Positions 22,560 through 34,789 of a stretch of DNA of 64,000 nucleotides are shown piece by piece. The notes under the pieces were generated by a model. The model was not told the origin of the DNA. It made no database searches and worked only from the letters and a program-made list of their open reading frames with translations. The first letter of the stretch is position 1, and each line of letters starts with the position of its first letter. The stretch covers positions 434,001 to 498,000 of the forward strand of contig OZ020267.1 in assembly GCA_963971225.1 (NCBI GenBank), read 5' to 3'. Source of the stretch: Melieria omissa (lineage: Eukaryota; Arthropoda; Insecta; Diptera; Ulidiidae). The translations under genes and the position numbers were made by a program.

Positions 22560-23560
22560 TTTGAAAATTCAGGGTCTTAATATGGGTTTAAGTTTTTGCA
22601 TGGAGAAACTAAACTGAGTATTTTAAATGACAAAATTATACGAAACATGTTTTTCACTTTCGAGAAAATGCAAATCCGTCGGGTCTAGAATATGTTATGA
22701 GTTTGCATAGAAAAAAAACATGATTTAATGACTTTAAACTTGGTGAAAGTGTTTAAAATGAACAACAACAAAGCGTTAAGAATAACATAATTTTTTAAGC
22801 TTTAAACTTATCCAGTAAAGAGTTAAAGGACAAAGCCCATTGTAGAACTTGCTGAAAGCACTCAACATTAAAAATTGTTCAACGCATATTTTTCAGTTTG
22901 AAATATAAAAAATCAACGTCTAACGGGTCAAACAATGAAAAAACTAGCTATGTCACGCCCCTTGTCCAATGCCCATCAAATCTTACCAGTAGAAGGACTC
23001 ATCTACCAGACGACGGGGTACTAAATTTAAGTGTTGTACGACTTAAAATTTCGAAGATATTCGATATTGAAGATATGGGCGGTGCCACGCCATCTTTTTC
23101 AATACCCGCACAATGTTCTCTGTCGAAAGGGAAAATGATATGTTCGTACTTAGTTTCATTGCTGTGCGACTTATTGTTTAACGGATTATTAAAGTCACAA
23201 AAAATGTGCCACGCTCCTTGTTCAACGCCCATCAAATCTTACCAGTAGAATGACACATCTATGGGACGACGCTATACTAAATTTCAATGCTGAGCACCTT
23301 ATAATTTCGAAGATATTCCATTACTAAGATTTGGCTGGTGCCACGCCCCCTCGTCCAATACCCGTTCCATTTCCGCTATCGATGGACATGACATAAATAG
23401 TAAGTTCGTAGTGAGAATTTAATTGATGTGTGAGTTACGGTTCCAAAATTATCGTCCGAAAATTTTCAGAATTCACTATTTTCCAATAGATTTTCCGGAA
23501 TTTTCTTTTCGCATAAACCTGAACTGACTCAAGGTAAGTCCAACAAAAAAACACTATGGA
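22560..23560. repeat. Degenerate tandem-unit repeat (GTGCCACGCCCC units)
   Basis: Two kinds of unit are seen. At 22560-22760 are minus-oriented copies of the TTTGAAGT/GTTGACCCCG unit found at 6951-7490. At about 22950-23420 are three units that each carry a GCCACGCC block, then CCCATCAAATCTTACCAGTAGAA, GACGACG and TTTCGAAGATATT, about 140-180 bp apart. The same GCCACGCCC unit recurs at 54.8-55.0 kb, and once near 7.69 kb. Confidence 0.55.
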
Positions 23561-23896
23561 AATTGGCCGGGCCGTTTGTTCATTTTCAAATACGAGTGCG
23601 ATTTGTTTTATAGGGTAGTACAGATTTGTAAAAAACTGGTTTGGCATATTTTTGAATTCTGTCCGTTTATGAGAGATTTTTAAATCAAAATGCTTTGAAA
23701 TATAGTGTCCGCGTCCAGTTATTAGAGCGTCTGGTTATTGATAATGATATTCGTATGGAAAACTAAATGAATGTTCTGTGTCTGCGAAATTGGTCGGCTA
23801 TGGAAGCTGTCCGGTTATAAGGACTCTCCACAATGAAGAGCTTCACTTTATTTTGATTTGATATAAAAACGGAACGGTTGTTGCTTTATTTACTTC

Positions 23897-25383
23897 TTAT
23901 TTGTCATACCACGGCACGAACAATACTGCAGCAAACTCAAACCAATCAATATTAGATGACATTGCATACGTGCACTCAAATGTATCGATTATAGAAAACT
24001 GTAAAAGTTCACCTATTCTCGCGCTGTTGCACACTAGTGACTTTGGAACAATCACGAGCACTAAAAATGCAATTGTATGAAGAAATTCAATGTAAAGGCC
24101 CATACAATTAAAATGCACGTTTTTGTACTGAGTATCGAAAACTGGCTTTGCTATTTCATGGCCTTTCGATGCTGGCACTATTGGCTCCCTGGTAGAATTA
24201 TCGTATCAACCCTTTAAGAGTTCGAGAGTCAGTTAGTGGGCGGGAGGAAAACGTGAAGGTTTAGACTGCGGCTGCCATACAGATGTGGCAATCGTCCCAT
24301 TGCATCGTACTCTTATGCTGGCACTGTATGCATGTGTCAGAGACGCACGCAGGATTTTACTTCGGGGTGGGTTTTGTGTATATTTTTTGAGAACTTTAAA
24401 ATAAAATAAAATTTATATGTAGACAATTTTTAGATGTAATCAATTTTTCTCTTTCATTTGATACCCATAGCTTCATCATTGTACAACCGCAAATATTTAA
24501 ACAAATATTTGAAATGTGTGTGTGTAAATTTGAAATTTTTTAAAAAAGGATTTTGGGCCAGAAAAAGAAAAAACGGCAAAGGTGTAATAAATGTTAAGTT
24601 GGTGTTTTCACTCAGTGCATCATAACTTTGTCATATTTCTTTCGATTCTATTGATGTTAGCTTAATATTTGCACAAAAAATATATATCTTTCATCTTCGA
24701 TTTTTAAACCAAATGAGATAATTTATTTTATCTATAAAAAAATTATTTGATAATTTATAATTTTTTAAAATGGTCGAAAAATTTACTTTTTACAACTTTC
24801 ACCGTCAGTATTTCCTCCAAATCTCATCTGAAAAAACTGGTTTTTCGAAGATGTTTCGAAAAGGCTTCTTAAAAAAATTTGTGTTCTTCTGTTTCGTGTT
24901 CAGCGGCCCAAAGTTCTAGACAAACTTTCTAAACAAACATTTTTATTTTTAGATATTTTTTGTGTCGAGTAGTGTTATTGATGATTGAATATATATGCGA
25001 CGGTTATAAATTAAATTTCTGTACTAAATTAACGATATTTCGGTGGGGTTTAACCCCCTAAAAACCCTCCCCTGTGTGCGCCACTGGCATGTGCTCAAAT
25101 GTTTTTAAATCTCACATTTCCATTAATAGACCATCATAATGATCGGCTAGTACTCACCTGGCAATTTCAATGGTGTTGGACTTGACATAGTAATGTACTC
25201 GTTGTGGGCGATCAGAAACAAAAACGCCGCAATAACCCAATTCATATTTTCGATTACTGTTGCCAAGATGTCTTCCCAATAACTTTTGATAAATGGTTGT
25301 GACAATGAGGCAGTCTAATCCCAAGAAGCTGAAAACGTTGAAGACCAAAGTAACAAAGGTATATCCAGCTATTGATAGTAAAA
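23897..25383 (-). CDS. Candidate multi-pass membrane protein, two exons, 5'-partial
   Basis: Exon 25383-25158 has a good acceptor (tgatttccag) and a consensus donor (CAG|GTGAGT). Exon 24188-23897 has acceptor ttctaccag and ends at TAA, followed within 12 bases by AATAAA. The two join in phase (codon AG+G). Together they give about 171 residues with hydrophobic segments (SIAGYTFVTLVFNVFSFLGL, FLHTIAFLVLVIVPK, FEFAAVLFVPW) separated by a polar stretch (RKYELGYCGVFVSDRPQRV). I do not recognise the family; a four-pass membrane protein is the simplest reading if a first segment lies upstream. Its 969-bp intron is mostly the hAT-type element at 24338-25086. Confidence 0.5.
24338..25086. mobile_element. 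hAT-type non-autonomous element in an intron
   Basis: The ends are CAGAGACGCACGCAGG and the complement of CAGTGGCGCACACAGG, the CAGNGGCGNA pattern common in hAT elements. They are flanked by 8-bp near-identical repeats, GCATGTGT (24330-24337) and GCATGTGC (25087-25094). No transposase ORF. It occupies most of the intron of the candidate membrane-protein gene, leaving about 70 bp to the donor exon and about 150 bp to the acceptor. A related left end is seen at 40842. Confidence 0.7.
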
Positions 25384-26187
25384 CTGGAAATCAAAGCATT
25401 TGCAGACACGTATGTATATCTGTGCGATTTGTCGAATAAAGGCAGAACTCGTATCTTTTCTCCTCGTTGCGTAGATTAGATCGTTGCCCAAAAATAATCA
25501 TCAGCGGACATTATGACGTTTATTGTTGTGTGTTCTAACATATTTGCAGCCAAAGGGTAGTCAGTTGGGCTTATTTATACTGAAACTGTAGCACAATTAT
25601 TTAAATAGAATGCATTTTAATTGTTTGATAGGTTTTTAGTACGCACATCTTCGGCAAATATACGCACATATCTTTTAGAACTCGCACCCATTACACTCCT
25701 GTAAGAAGAAATATATTATTTTAAGTTTAGTTTAATTCATTTGTAAACACGAGTAAGTATTCGTTAGTATTGACCACATTTTAATTTTTACTCTGCAATA
25801 TTACACACCTCTTTTATTTTCATCCGTCTAATAAATTAAAATACCTGTGGTCAAAAGCAATAACCGCCTAAGTCGAAAATTGCTGTTTCGAGCAATCACG
25901 TTTTAAAGTTTTAGCGCGTAGAGTGTTCATTATAAGAATGCGAATAGATTTTTATTAATAACTTCTTTTGTTTTAAAGTTACAAACTCCCCGATTTATAC
26001 AAACTTAGAGCACAGTCGTGGTGGCATCCATAACTCAATTTCTTCTTAAGTCGACTTAAGTACAAATATAAAATCACATCAATTAATCCTTGATATAAAC
26101 TTATGTGAATATCATATGTGGCACATCATATGTTCATATTGATCTCAAAGGGCAACATTCAGAACTTTGCCTAAAACATATACATAC

Positions 26188-26355
26188 TGCAGTAAGACGT
26201 TCCCGATTACTGTTCCTGTATACGAATTGTTGTAGTTGACCGACATCTGGAAAAGATATCTTTTATCAATCGCCGTTGTCGCGGCAACCACCACGAGCAG
26301 CAAAGATGCACATATTCGTACATTCGTAACACCGCAGTGACACACAACATAAATG
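26188..26355 (-). CDS. Candidate exon with a transmembrane segment
   Basis: Between an acceptor (cttatgcag) and a donor CTGCA|GTATGT, the minus strand encodes a hydrophobic helix (ICASLLLVVVAATTAI) followed by DKRYLFQMSVNYNNSYTG. It could be the missing first membrane segment of the gene at 23897-25383, but its donor is phase 2 while the next exon needs phase 1, so a direct join fails. Either an exon is missing between them or this is chance. Confidence 0.25.
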
Positions 26356-27689
26356 CTGCATAAGTGAATTAACAAGTTTTTAACTTAAGGGCTTACTGCA
26401 ATGGACACTAGTTTTCTGTGCAAAAATCAATAAACTAGAGAGAAAGGCGACAAGAGAAATAGTTTATAAGTTTTTTCATTTCTTTGTTCAATGGTCACAA
26501 CAAATTTCGGACTCAAAACTTTTACCACAGCTCATTTAGCAGCTGACTCACTGGTTGGCAGGCTTGACCCTCGCGAGGTGTAGCGGCGGAATTTACACAA
26601 AGAAATACGGGAAACAACGGTATGGAGACATTTAAACCTGCTTCTCTGCCAAAATTGGCATTCATTTAAAAATGTAGCTTCTATCGTTCGGCTGCAGCCG
26701 TAATTAGCAGCATCAGTTTCATTTAAACTTAATAACAGATTCTTCTTAAGCTTTCGTCGAGACTGCATTCACTCCACTAATACACACGGTGTCATGTTTT
26801 CTGCCACTGCTTCGGACGAAGGTGAACCACTCACACCTTAACAAATTTTGCCAAACAAATAAGGCAACAGCAACTCAAGTAAATACGTATACACACATGT
26901 GAGTACGCAAACTAATACACAAAAGTAAGTATATACACGCACAAGACCGTGGCAACGCAGTTAGCCGATCTAACAGATACATGTACAAACGAACATATCA
27001 TATATATCAGTTGGCCAACAGCCGAAGAATTACAATATAATTTTGGCAGTGGGTGCTTTTTCATTGCTGGATTTTCACTCTATTCTTCCTTTGTACTTCT
27101 TCTTCTCCTTTGGAGTAACTATACGTGTGTATATACATATGCCCGTATTCACGCTTGTATATATTCGCGTTGTATTTGCGCTCAACACGTTATAAACACA
27201 AAGTTCTCAGCGACATTTTGGCTCTGTGCTTCCTGCTGGTGCAGCACTCTTATTTGAAAAGTTGTAATTGGCGATTTTGTTTGTCCGAATGCAAATAATT
27301 AACAAAGGAGCCATTTTTGAGTGTACTTTTACAACATTCGTGTCTTCTCATACTTCAAGAACTCTACGTTCCTTCGCCCTTTCCAGCTCAATCAATTGGA
27401 GTGCCTGAATTATAACTTACCTTTTGTATTTCTTCTCTTTACTTCAATCAATGATGTTACTAGCAAGTCGAAGAAACCTGTTTTACGCAAATTTACACTG
27501 GTTTTACTCTCGCGCGCTCTCTTTCAAATTTTTTCTCTCATTCTGCAAATTTTTGATTAACTTTTATATTTGCATTAGAAGGCAACAAAGTGAGCTAATT
27601 ATTGTTATGATTCTTCATTAAAACCGCACTTTCAAACACACTCAAACAAGAAGTGATTATTTCACTAATTTTTATCTTATATTCACCAC

Positions 27690-27935
27690 AAACAATTAAA
27701 ATGAAGGAACAAATGGCGACCTCAGTCGCAAAAACGACGTTCCTTCTTACCGACATATACCAAACGACCATTCCACTTGGAATCTATCCGACGACTACTG
27801 CCAAGCCATTCTCTGCATTGGCCAATTGCGCGAACAACAATTTGGCCAACAGCAGGGCCGTCTGAGCAATGTTTTGTGCGGAGGGTACCAAAGCAACAGT
27901 CCCTTCCTGTTTTTGTTAAGCGCCCTTCCTGTACC
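27690..27935 (+). CDS. Candidate coding exon without start codon
   Basis: A plus-strand frame with third-position C/G preference encodes a hydrophilic then Gln-rich peptide (NDHSTWNLSDDYCQAILCIG, REQQFGQQQGRLS). It has no ATG, so it would have to be an internal exon, with acceptors such as gacctcag at about 27726. No partner exon was found. Other frames of the same stretch, including a leucine-rich minus-strand frame, also look partly coding, so the strand is uncertain. Confidence 0.2.
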
Positions 27936-28499
27936 AACGCAACGGTTTTTTTTTAATATAATGAAACATACTTGCAGAATATATCTCTGTGCTATATGAA
28001 AGTATATAACAATTCAGATATATATTTCGCTTATTCATGAACTCGTTATTTGCACCGATGTTTGCGGTAAGCTAAGCTTTATGCCCTGAACGCGTTGAAG
28101 ACGGTAGGAACAAAACCCCATCTGTCACAATATATGTATGTAGAAACGACTACATAGCTCACGACTAGCGACCACAGTTGTGGCTAAATTGGTATCATTG
28201 CCATTTGCTTGATATTAATTGCAGAACGATAAAAGGGATATAAACGAATGACTAATAGAAAAAGTGTCCCAGGAAATACCCCAAAATTTGTGTTTAGGCG
28301 CAAAAATATGATTGGGATGATGTTGCTGCTACTTTTATAACAGTTGACTAGACGGCGACGGTTGAAGCTTTCGTCATCTTAAAATTGTGAGGTTGTGGAT
28401 CATTAGTCTCATAATCAGGCTATCGGGCCAGTTAATTGTAACGCAATTAACATTAAAACAGGTATACAATATTTTTCAGTTTACGAAGTTAGTGATAAG

Positions 28500-28690
28500 T
28501 AGGTATCGGATTTATTTGCAAAAACTATGCAAAAAATTCAAAAATATGCAAAATATGCAAACATATGCAAATATGAAGTGCATATGTTAACTCATTTTTA
28601 ATATTTTTCAATAAAAATAGTTTCTGTCTTGGTCCCGTTCAAATAGGAAGCTCCAAAAAAATATGCACTTGCACATAATTCCGATCACTA
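28500..28690 (+). mobile_element. 191-bp hAT-type MITE with ATGCAAA-rich body
   Basis: It begins TAGGTATCGGATTT and ends with the complement of TAGTGATCGGAATT. It is flanked by perfect 8-bp repeats GTGATAAG (28492-28499 and 28691-28698). The body holds many TATGCAAA-type repeats (about 28515-28580) and ends ATATGCACTTGCACATAA. A second copy, reverse-oriented, is at 45241-46011. Confidence 0.8.
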
Positions 28691-29470
28691 GTGATAAGAT
28701 TTAAATTTTTGAAGAAGTCAGAGATGTGTGCAGGAAATTGATTTATGGAAAAAAGTCGATTTTGTATTAGTATAGTTGACAAATTCAAATTATTGTGAAT
28801 GATATTTCTACAAAAAGGGAAATTGCAAACCGGAGCAATATCTAGCCGGAAAGATTTAAGAGTATACAAAAAATTATTTAAACAATATTACTGTGCACAA
28901 ATAGTTTTGTGTGTAAAAGCGGTATAAATGAAAACATGCAGTGCTGCCAAATTAAAAGCAAAGTTTCCAGGTAGTGACAAGTTGCAGATGAATAAGAAAT
29001 ATTTCCATGGCTTCAGTTCTCTGCTTCTAATCCGCGATTTTCTGTGGTTAGAAAGAAACGCTATGCAAAAGAACGAGACAAAATTATTGTATGCTATACC
29101 TTTACCACTCTTGTATGGCACAGAAACGCCAAATTGAGTGGCAACAACAATCAGAAGTGAAAAAATGTAATAAGTAAAGAAACATTTTAAAATAAAAAAT
29201 AATTTTTTTACCGCTGAAAGGAATAAGTTAACGCACCGTACGAAACGATCTGGGCGATTGCAAAAGTGTTGTGACAAAAAAAAACAGCCCAACGGGTGAG
29301 GTTGCTTACGTTTGTGACGCGCAATGTGTTGCGTGCTTTTGTTACATTTGTTCCGGCCACCTACATTGTACAACAGAAAGCCTTTTCCTAATTGCATTTC
29401 CAGTTTTCCGAGCTGAAGCAAAAAGGTCGATCTCTACTAATTGCTTCCTTCGTTCGTGCCAGGAAGGAAA

Positions 29471-31726
29471 ATGGTGCGACGTCGGGCTGCTAAAATTGCT
29501 TCTGCTGCAAATACTGTCGGAAGCAGAAGTGAGCTGAACAGTGGAAATGGCGGCAAAGACGTTGTTTCCGAGACGAATGTCAATTTTCTGGACGAGCATT
29601 ATCTTGCGAGTCCCAAAAGGAAAGACTGTAAACTGGACAAGGGCATGGGGGAACTGGAGTGTGCGCATTTAGAAGGAGATGAACAACGTAAGCAGGAAGC
29701 GATCGAGCTCAAACTGAACAAAAAGTCCAAACCATGTGTGGCTATCAAGAATAAATGCGAGCGTAGCAACATAGTAGCTGAACGAGCAGTTGGTAGGTTT
29801 GACCATTTACATCATTTTTTCATTCAAGGTTAAGTGTTTTTCGCGCCCATTTTTGTGGTTATATAAGTGGGGGCGGTGGCTTGAGCGCACGTGCTCCGTT
29901 CTCGACGGAGAAAGTGCAGTAAAGTGCTGTCCCTGCAACAGAAGCTTTACTTGTTCTGTTTTGTCTAATATTTAATTTTTTAGGTGTGCCGCTCGCTACC
30001 CGTTCCCAAACGCGTACCATTGAAAATTTCTTCAAAGCAAATGTTGCCAAAAGAGCTAACGCGCAATCAATAAATGAAAAAAATGTATGGAATACCACCA
30101 TCGAGCTAACAGCAACGGAAGTTTCCAAGAACCAATCGTCGCAAGCAATGCCAATCCCCAACGGATATGTTAAGCAGATGCCGCCAGATTTGGTATTCGA
30201 CCTCAGCGATGATACCAATGATACGGACAACACCGAGTTCTCAGATGAAATAGCACACTGCATTGATTTCGCCATTCACCGCTCTCCGTTGCGCGACAGT
30301 TATTCGTCGCGCAGTAGTACTAGCGGCAGTAACACGGATAACATATTTTTGCAGGAGCCAGTGTTGACACTTAACGTTGATAAAACTCTTAATCAAGCGT
30401 GTTCCATTAAAATTAACACATCACTAGATGTGGAGCCGGTCTTCTCCTCACCGCCTGCACTAACTACTGTGCTAAATGGACGTTTCAATCAGATCGTTTC
30501 CCTACATGGTGGCTTTATCCAACCCGACAACGACAACAGTTCATGCGACAGTGGAGTGGCATTTACGACCTCCTTCGACAGCAATAATCTGTTGGTGTTG
30601 CAATCGGATAGTCCAACAGTTGCTATACACACACGCCGGCGCAAACCAGCCACGCCTCATCGTATTTTGTGTCCATCGCCGGTAAAAACAGCTCCTCGAA
30701 CAGAATCTCCGGCTTCTGTTAAAGTCGATGTTTCATCTTCGGGGCGCAAATGCAAGGAACAGCTTTCACCTCGCAAATCACAGCGCCAATTGTCGGCAAC
30801 AAATTCAAAAAGTCGTCGAAGACTGAATCAGCAGAAGGGACATTCATCTCGTCTCTGGGACATCAAAGTGGGAAAGACGTGTGCACAGAACGATTGTAAA
30901 CAGGTAAATAGAAATAGTAAATTTTATGAATTCTCAACAATAAGTACATTGGCGTTCATAGAATGGTGACATCGAAACTATAAGTCTGAAGACAAAGACG
31001 GAGCCAGAAAATTTGGAATTTGAAAACATCGAAGAAATTGAGTTGTGCGGCATTTTTTCGGAACCTGGGAAACACACAACGATCCAACAAAGTCACGGGT
31101 ATGCAGCTAAAAGTCAAAACAAATGTAAACCGCAGGCGCCAAGAGCGCAACCAAAGACTAAACACCAGACTGCATTGCCACTGGCTGCTACCAATGGAAA
31201 TCGCGAACTCACCGAGTTTTTTCCAGTGCGCCGCAGCGTACGCAAAACTAAGTCAGCCGTGAAAGAGGAAATGATGCGCAATCTTGAGCAAGCTATACTT
31301 GAAGAACGGGCAGAGGGTTTAAAAATAGCGCATTTTGAGGGCAAAGGAAGGGGAGTAGTAGCCGATCGACGCTTTCAACGCGGCGAATTCGTTGTTGAAT
31401 ATGTAGGCGATCTCATTTCGATGAATGAGGCAGCTGAACGTGAAAAACGGTATGCCCTTGACGAGAATGCTGGCTGCTACATGTACTACTTCAAGCATAA
31501 AAATCAGCAGTATTGCATTGACGCGACTGTTGACACAGGCAAACTTGGACGTCTGGTAAACCACTCGCGCAACGGTAACCTCATCACCAAAGTGGTTGTG
31601 GTGAAGCAAAGACCACACCTAATTCTAATTGCGAAAGACAACATCGACTTGGGTGAAGAACTTACTTATGACTATGGGGATCGGTCAAAGGAATCGCTAT
31701 TGCATCATCCTTGGCTAGCGTTTTAA
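29471..31726 (+). CDS. PR-Set7: Histone H4 lysine-20 monomethyltransferase PR-Set7/KMT5A
   Basis: Exons 29471-29792, 29984-30903 and 30962-31726 join in phase (introns 191 and 58 bp) to give about 668 residues. The long N-terminus is basic and Ser/Thr-rich with SP/TP sites. Just before the catalytic part, NRELTEFFPVRRSVRKTK matches the PIP-type degron region of animal SET8 proteins, through which PCNA-CRL4(Cdt2) destroys the enzyme in S phase. The SET domain (from about residue 537) has GKGRGVVADRRF, FVVEYVGDLI, GCYMYYF, the cofactor-site NHSRNGN and the terminal YDYGDRS. It acts in the nucleus to monomethylate H4K20, with roles in mitotic chromatin compaction and genome stability. The start ATG is in good context (aggaaaATGG) and opens with the basic MVRRRAAK. 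A second TIENFF motif near residue 117 resembles a PIP box but has no Gln at the canonical spacing. Confidence 0.95.
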
Positions 31727-34700
31727 GTAGTAGCTGCAGTATTTCCATGATTAGCAACGCGAAAATGACATCATCAATCCTATGATGCTACACAAACTCT
31801 TAAGGAAATCTGTATACATAATGATGCACACATATATAATATAATTTTCAAATACAACAAATAGCATATAAACTAATTTTAAGCTACTCTTTTATAGAGC
31901 AACAATAACTTCTTTACTGGTTTTGTAGTAATTTGATGCCACAGCGCACGAATCTCAGCCCTTGACTTGTGTATTCAACACACATTTAATTTCAGTAATA
32001 TGCATTGCCCTTCCGATTTGTCTCTCTGTTCATCGAATTAAATATTGCTTTTGGAGCACTTAAACTGTCGACCAACTCTAACGCAACTTCATATTTTGTT
32101 TAATTACGTGAGAAATTTTTTCTTGAGCAAAATTGTAATTCTGGATTGATAAACGTCCAGGCGGCCTCGAATTACATTAAAAACCAGTAATTTTCCTGTT
32201 CTCCAAATATATGTGACACCTGCGATATATTTATTAGCTAGGAAGAGAAAAGAGGGCTGATGGTCAAGTTTTGGTTTGCTGACATCTAATATTATATTCT
32301 TAGTTATCCCCTAAGATGTTGAGATAAAAACCTTGAATAAAACCGATTTATCGATAAAATCGGGTTTTTATTTCATCTTAACGTACGAAAATTAAGTCAC
32401 AATATAAAGCAAGAATATACTAAGTACAATTTGATTTTCGGCATGGAAAAGTACTGAATTCAATTTATGTTTGAAAGCCCATCTAAATATTGAAGATACG
32501 TACTGTATGGAAAACAAATTTTGTTTAATTTTCGAATCCCTTAATCTGCGCAGTGTGGAGCATTGCGATTTCTTTAGCGAATTTTTTTATTTGTTTTATA
32601 TTTTCAATCCTGTGTACCAACGTTATGCTAAAGAGAGTAGGTGGAGATATAAAAATAGGATTAATTGAAACCGATTTTCGGGTTATTTGTCGACAGTTTT
32701 CGATATAGGGAAATTATAATTTTTAGACTAAAATTCATTAGGTTATCTTCATTAAGTATTCCACATTTTATGTCTCAACCTTCAATAGCTTCCAACAATA
32801 AAGGGCAAAGTTTTAATAACACAAGGACCAACATAGTTTCACAGCAGACCGGAAACTAAAGCTGTGTAAAATAAAATGATAATCTATAGTTTTTGTGGTA
32901 ATCTTAAAATTTAGATTCAAAATTGTGTGGTGCCGAAGAACTCTTCGTATTCTTTAATTTGCAAAGTAAATGTATTGTCAGCTGTTACTGCTGTGTATAT
33001 GATAGAATTTTCAAAATTTGTTCACCCAGGCTAACCCTAAACTAAAATGAAGTACTTAAAAAGAGAGGAATGTTCGCTATATCAAATATTAAAGCGGGTA
33101 ATGTAATACAACTAGTGCGTATGCCTACCGGGGCACTATTTTATAAAAGCATTTCGAAAAAGCAACAAGAAGATTTTTGTTCTAAATTCCAGTTCTAAGT
33201 TTACCGTTATGAATTTCTAATCACTTGACAAAAAATATACTAACATACTATACACAGTTTGTCCAAAGACAATTAATAATATATTTTACCTTCATACAAC
33301 CGAATGGCATAGGGCGAGCTCAAATTTGCAATATTTTGTGAGTGCAATATTCAGTGAGAGCGTAATAATATACTACTACTACTGATTGAAACAATCAACC
33401 AACAAAAAATCAACATAAGAGCACATAGAGATCACACGCATATTCATATCTCTGCCGACTGCAAGCAGAGAGAGTTGCCTGCGTGGCTTCATCCTTCATT
33501 GAAAAAGCCACGGCAAATTTTTGAAGCGCCACTAATTTGTATGAACGTGAGACGTCTTATAGTTTAATTGTCTTTGGTTTGTCATAATGATAGGTGTTGA
33601 GTTTGTTCCTCCATCGGTTTCAATTTCGAACGCTAATGCGTCAGGAAGGCCAAGTACTATCATGACCTAATTGTCTTTATAAATGACGTGTGAACGCGCA
33701 TTGAAAGTTGCATGTTTGTGCAACTTATTTACCACACTGCCACCAAATTGCTGGTATTTTGATGACAGCAATCGATAATTTAAGAGTCGTTGCCTCACAA
33801 AAGTTTGTTGAGTACCAAAGTGTTCGCAGCCTGTATAGCCATTCAAAACTATTATGTATAAGTGTGTAACGTTAGCGGAAAGGGGAATGTGGACTTGTTT
33901 AAATATTTAAAGAAGTGGGCGCACATGCGGAAGAGCGCCAGCAAAATAACAACAATACACACTAGTTAATAAACTTTCAGAGTAACCCTTCACTCAATCT
34001 TCTTTGGCTGATTTTCTTTATGGTTACTAACTTTTCGCTTCTTCAACCTTATTCAATTATGGCCATTTCGAAAGTTTTGAAACTATAACCGCGAACAAAT
34101 TGCACACATAGGCAAATACCTATATATATTTGATCACCTAATCTACGTTTAGTATTACATTAAAAAGTAAGCGGCACATTAATATTACATTTACAACGTA
34201 CGAGTACACAGAAGAGCGTACTTGGTGTGATCCATGATCATTTGAATGGATTCTGTTTTACTGTGTTAGCTCACACTTTTGCTTAACACAACCAATATTT
34301 CGGAATTGATTCGTAAAACTAAGTTACATTTGTCGTCTTTGACTTTATGAAAACGACCTTTTACATTGATAACGCGTTCATTGCTTCGATTTAAAATAAA
34401 TATTAGTACACGTTAAAAATCCCAAAATTTATCAGTTCGGGACACAATCATTCGGGTTCTCTCTTTTGTCGATTGAGACCAATTGGCTGGGCAGTACTGC
34501 ATTTTTGCCACACCGAAAGTGACATTCGATTGATGGCTGTTTGGTTATCCAATTTGAAAATTGAAAATGCAGGCTACAGTATATTTTGCGATAGTATATT
34601 TGTAAAGAATAAATTGTTAAATGAAAAAAAAAAATGTGGAAGAATTGCAAAATTAAAATGCAAATTAATTTAAGCAAAAAATAGTTATGCGTACAAACAT

Positions 34701-34789
34701 ATTTATAAATAAAACTGCATGTTTAAGAACTCACAAACCACAAAAGTAATAAATAATAAAAACCAATTGTCACCCGAATTCGCTGCCGT
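31727..34789. other. Intergenic region between PR-Set7 and the carrier genes
   Basis: It presumably begins with the PR-Set7 3'-UTR. At 32340-32370 a short hairpin-capable sequence contains TATCGATA, identical to the fly DRE promoter motif, but no adjacent transcript start is evident. An inverted-repeat element lies at 33263-33577. No gene is seen. Confidence 0.5.
33263..33577. mobile_element. Possible 315-bp MITE
   Basis: The ends CCAAAGACAATTAA and TTAATTGTCTTTGG form a perfect 14-bp inverted repeat, flanked directly by TTTGT on both sides. No ORF. The short inverted repeat and the 5-bp duplication are suggestive but not conclusive. Confidence 0.45.

Noticed and set aside
28888..29421. A 177-codon minus-strand open frame upstream of PR-Set7
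   Set aside because: It has no recognisable domain and its composition looks like translated AT-rich DNA. It runs head-to-head over the PR-Set7 5' region and has no splice or family support.
32339..32370. DRE-like TATCGATA hairpin as a promoter
   Set aside because: The motif is exact, but no gene start lies near it on either strand, and an eight-base match is expected by chance in a window of this size.
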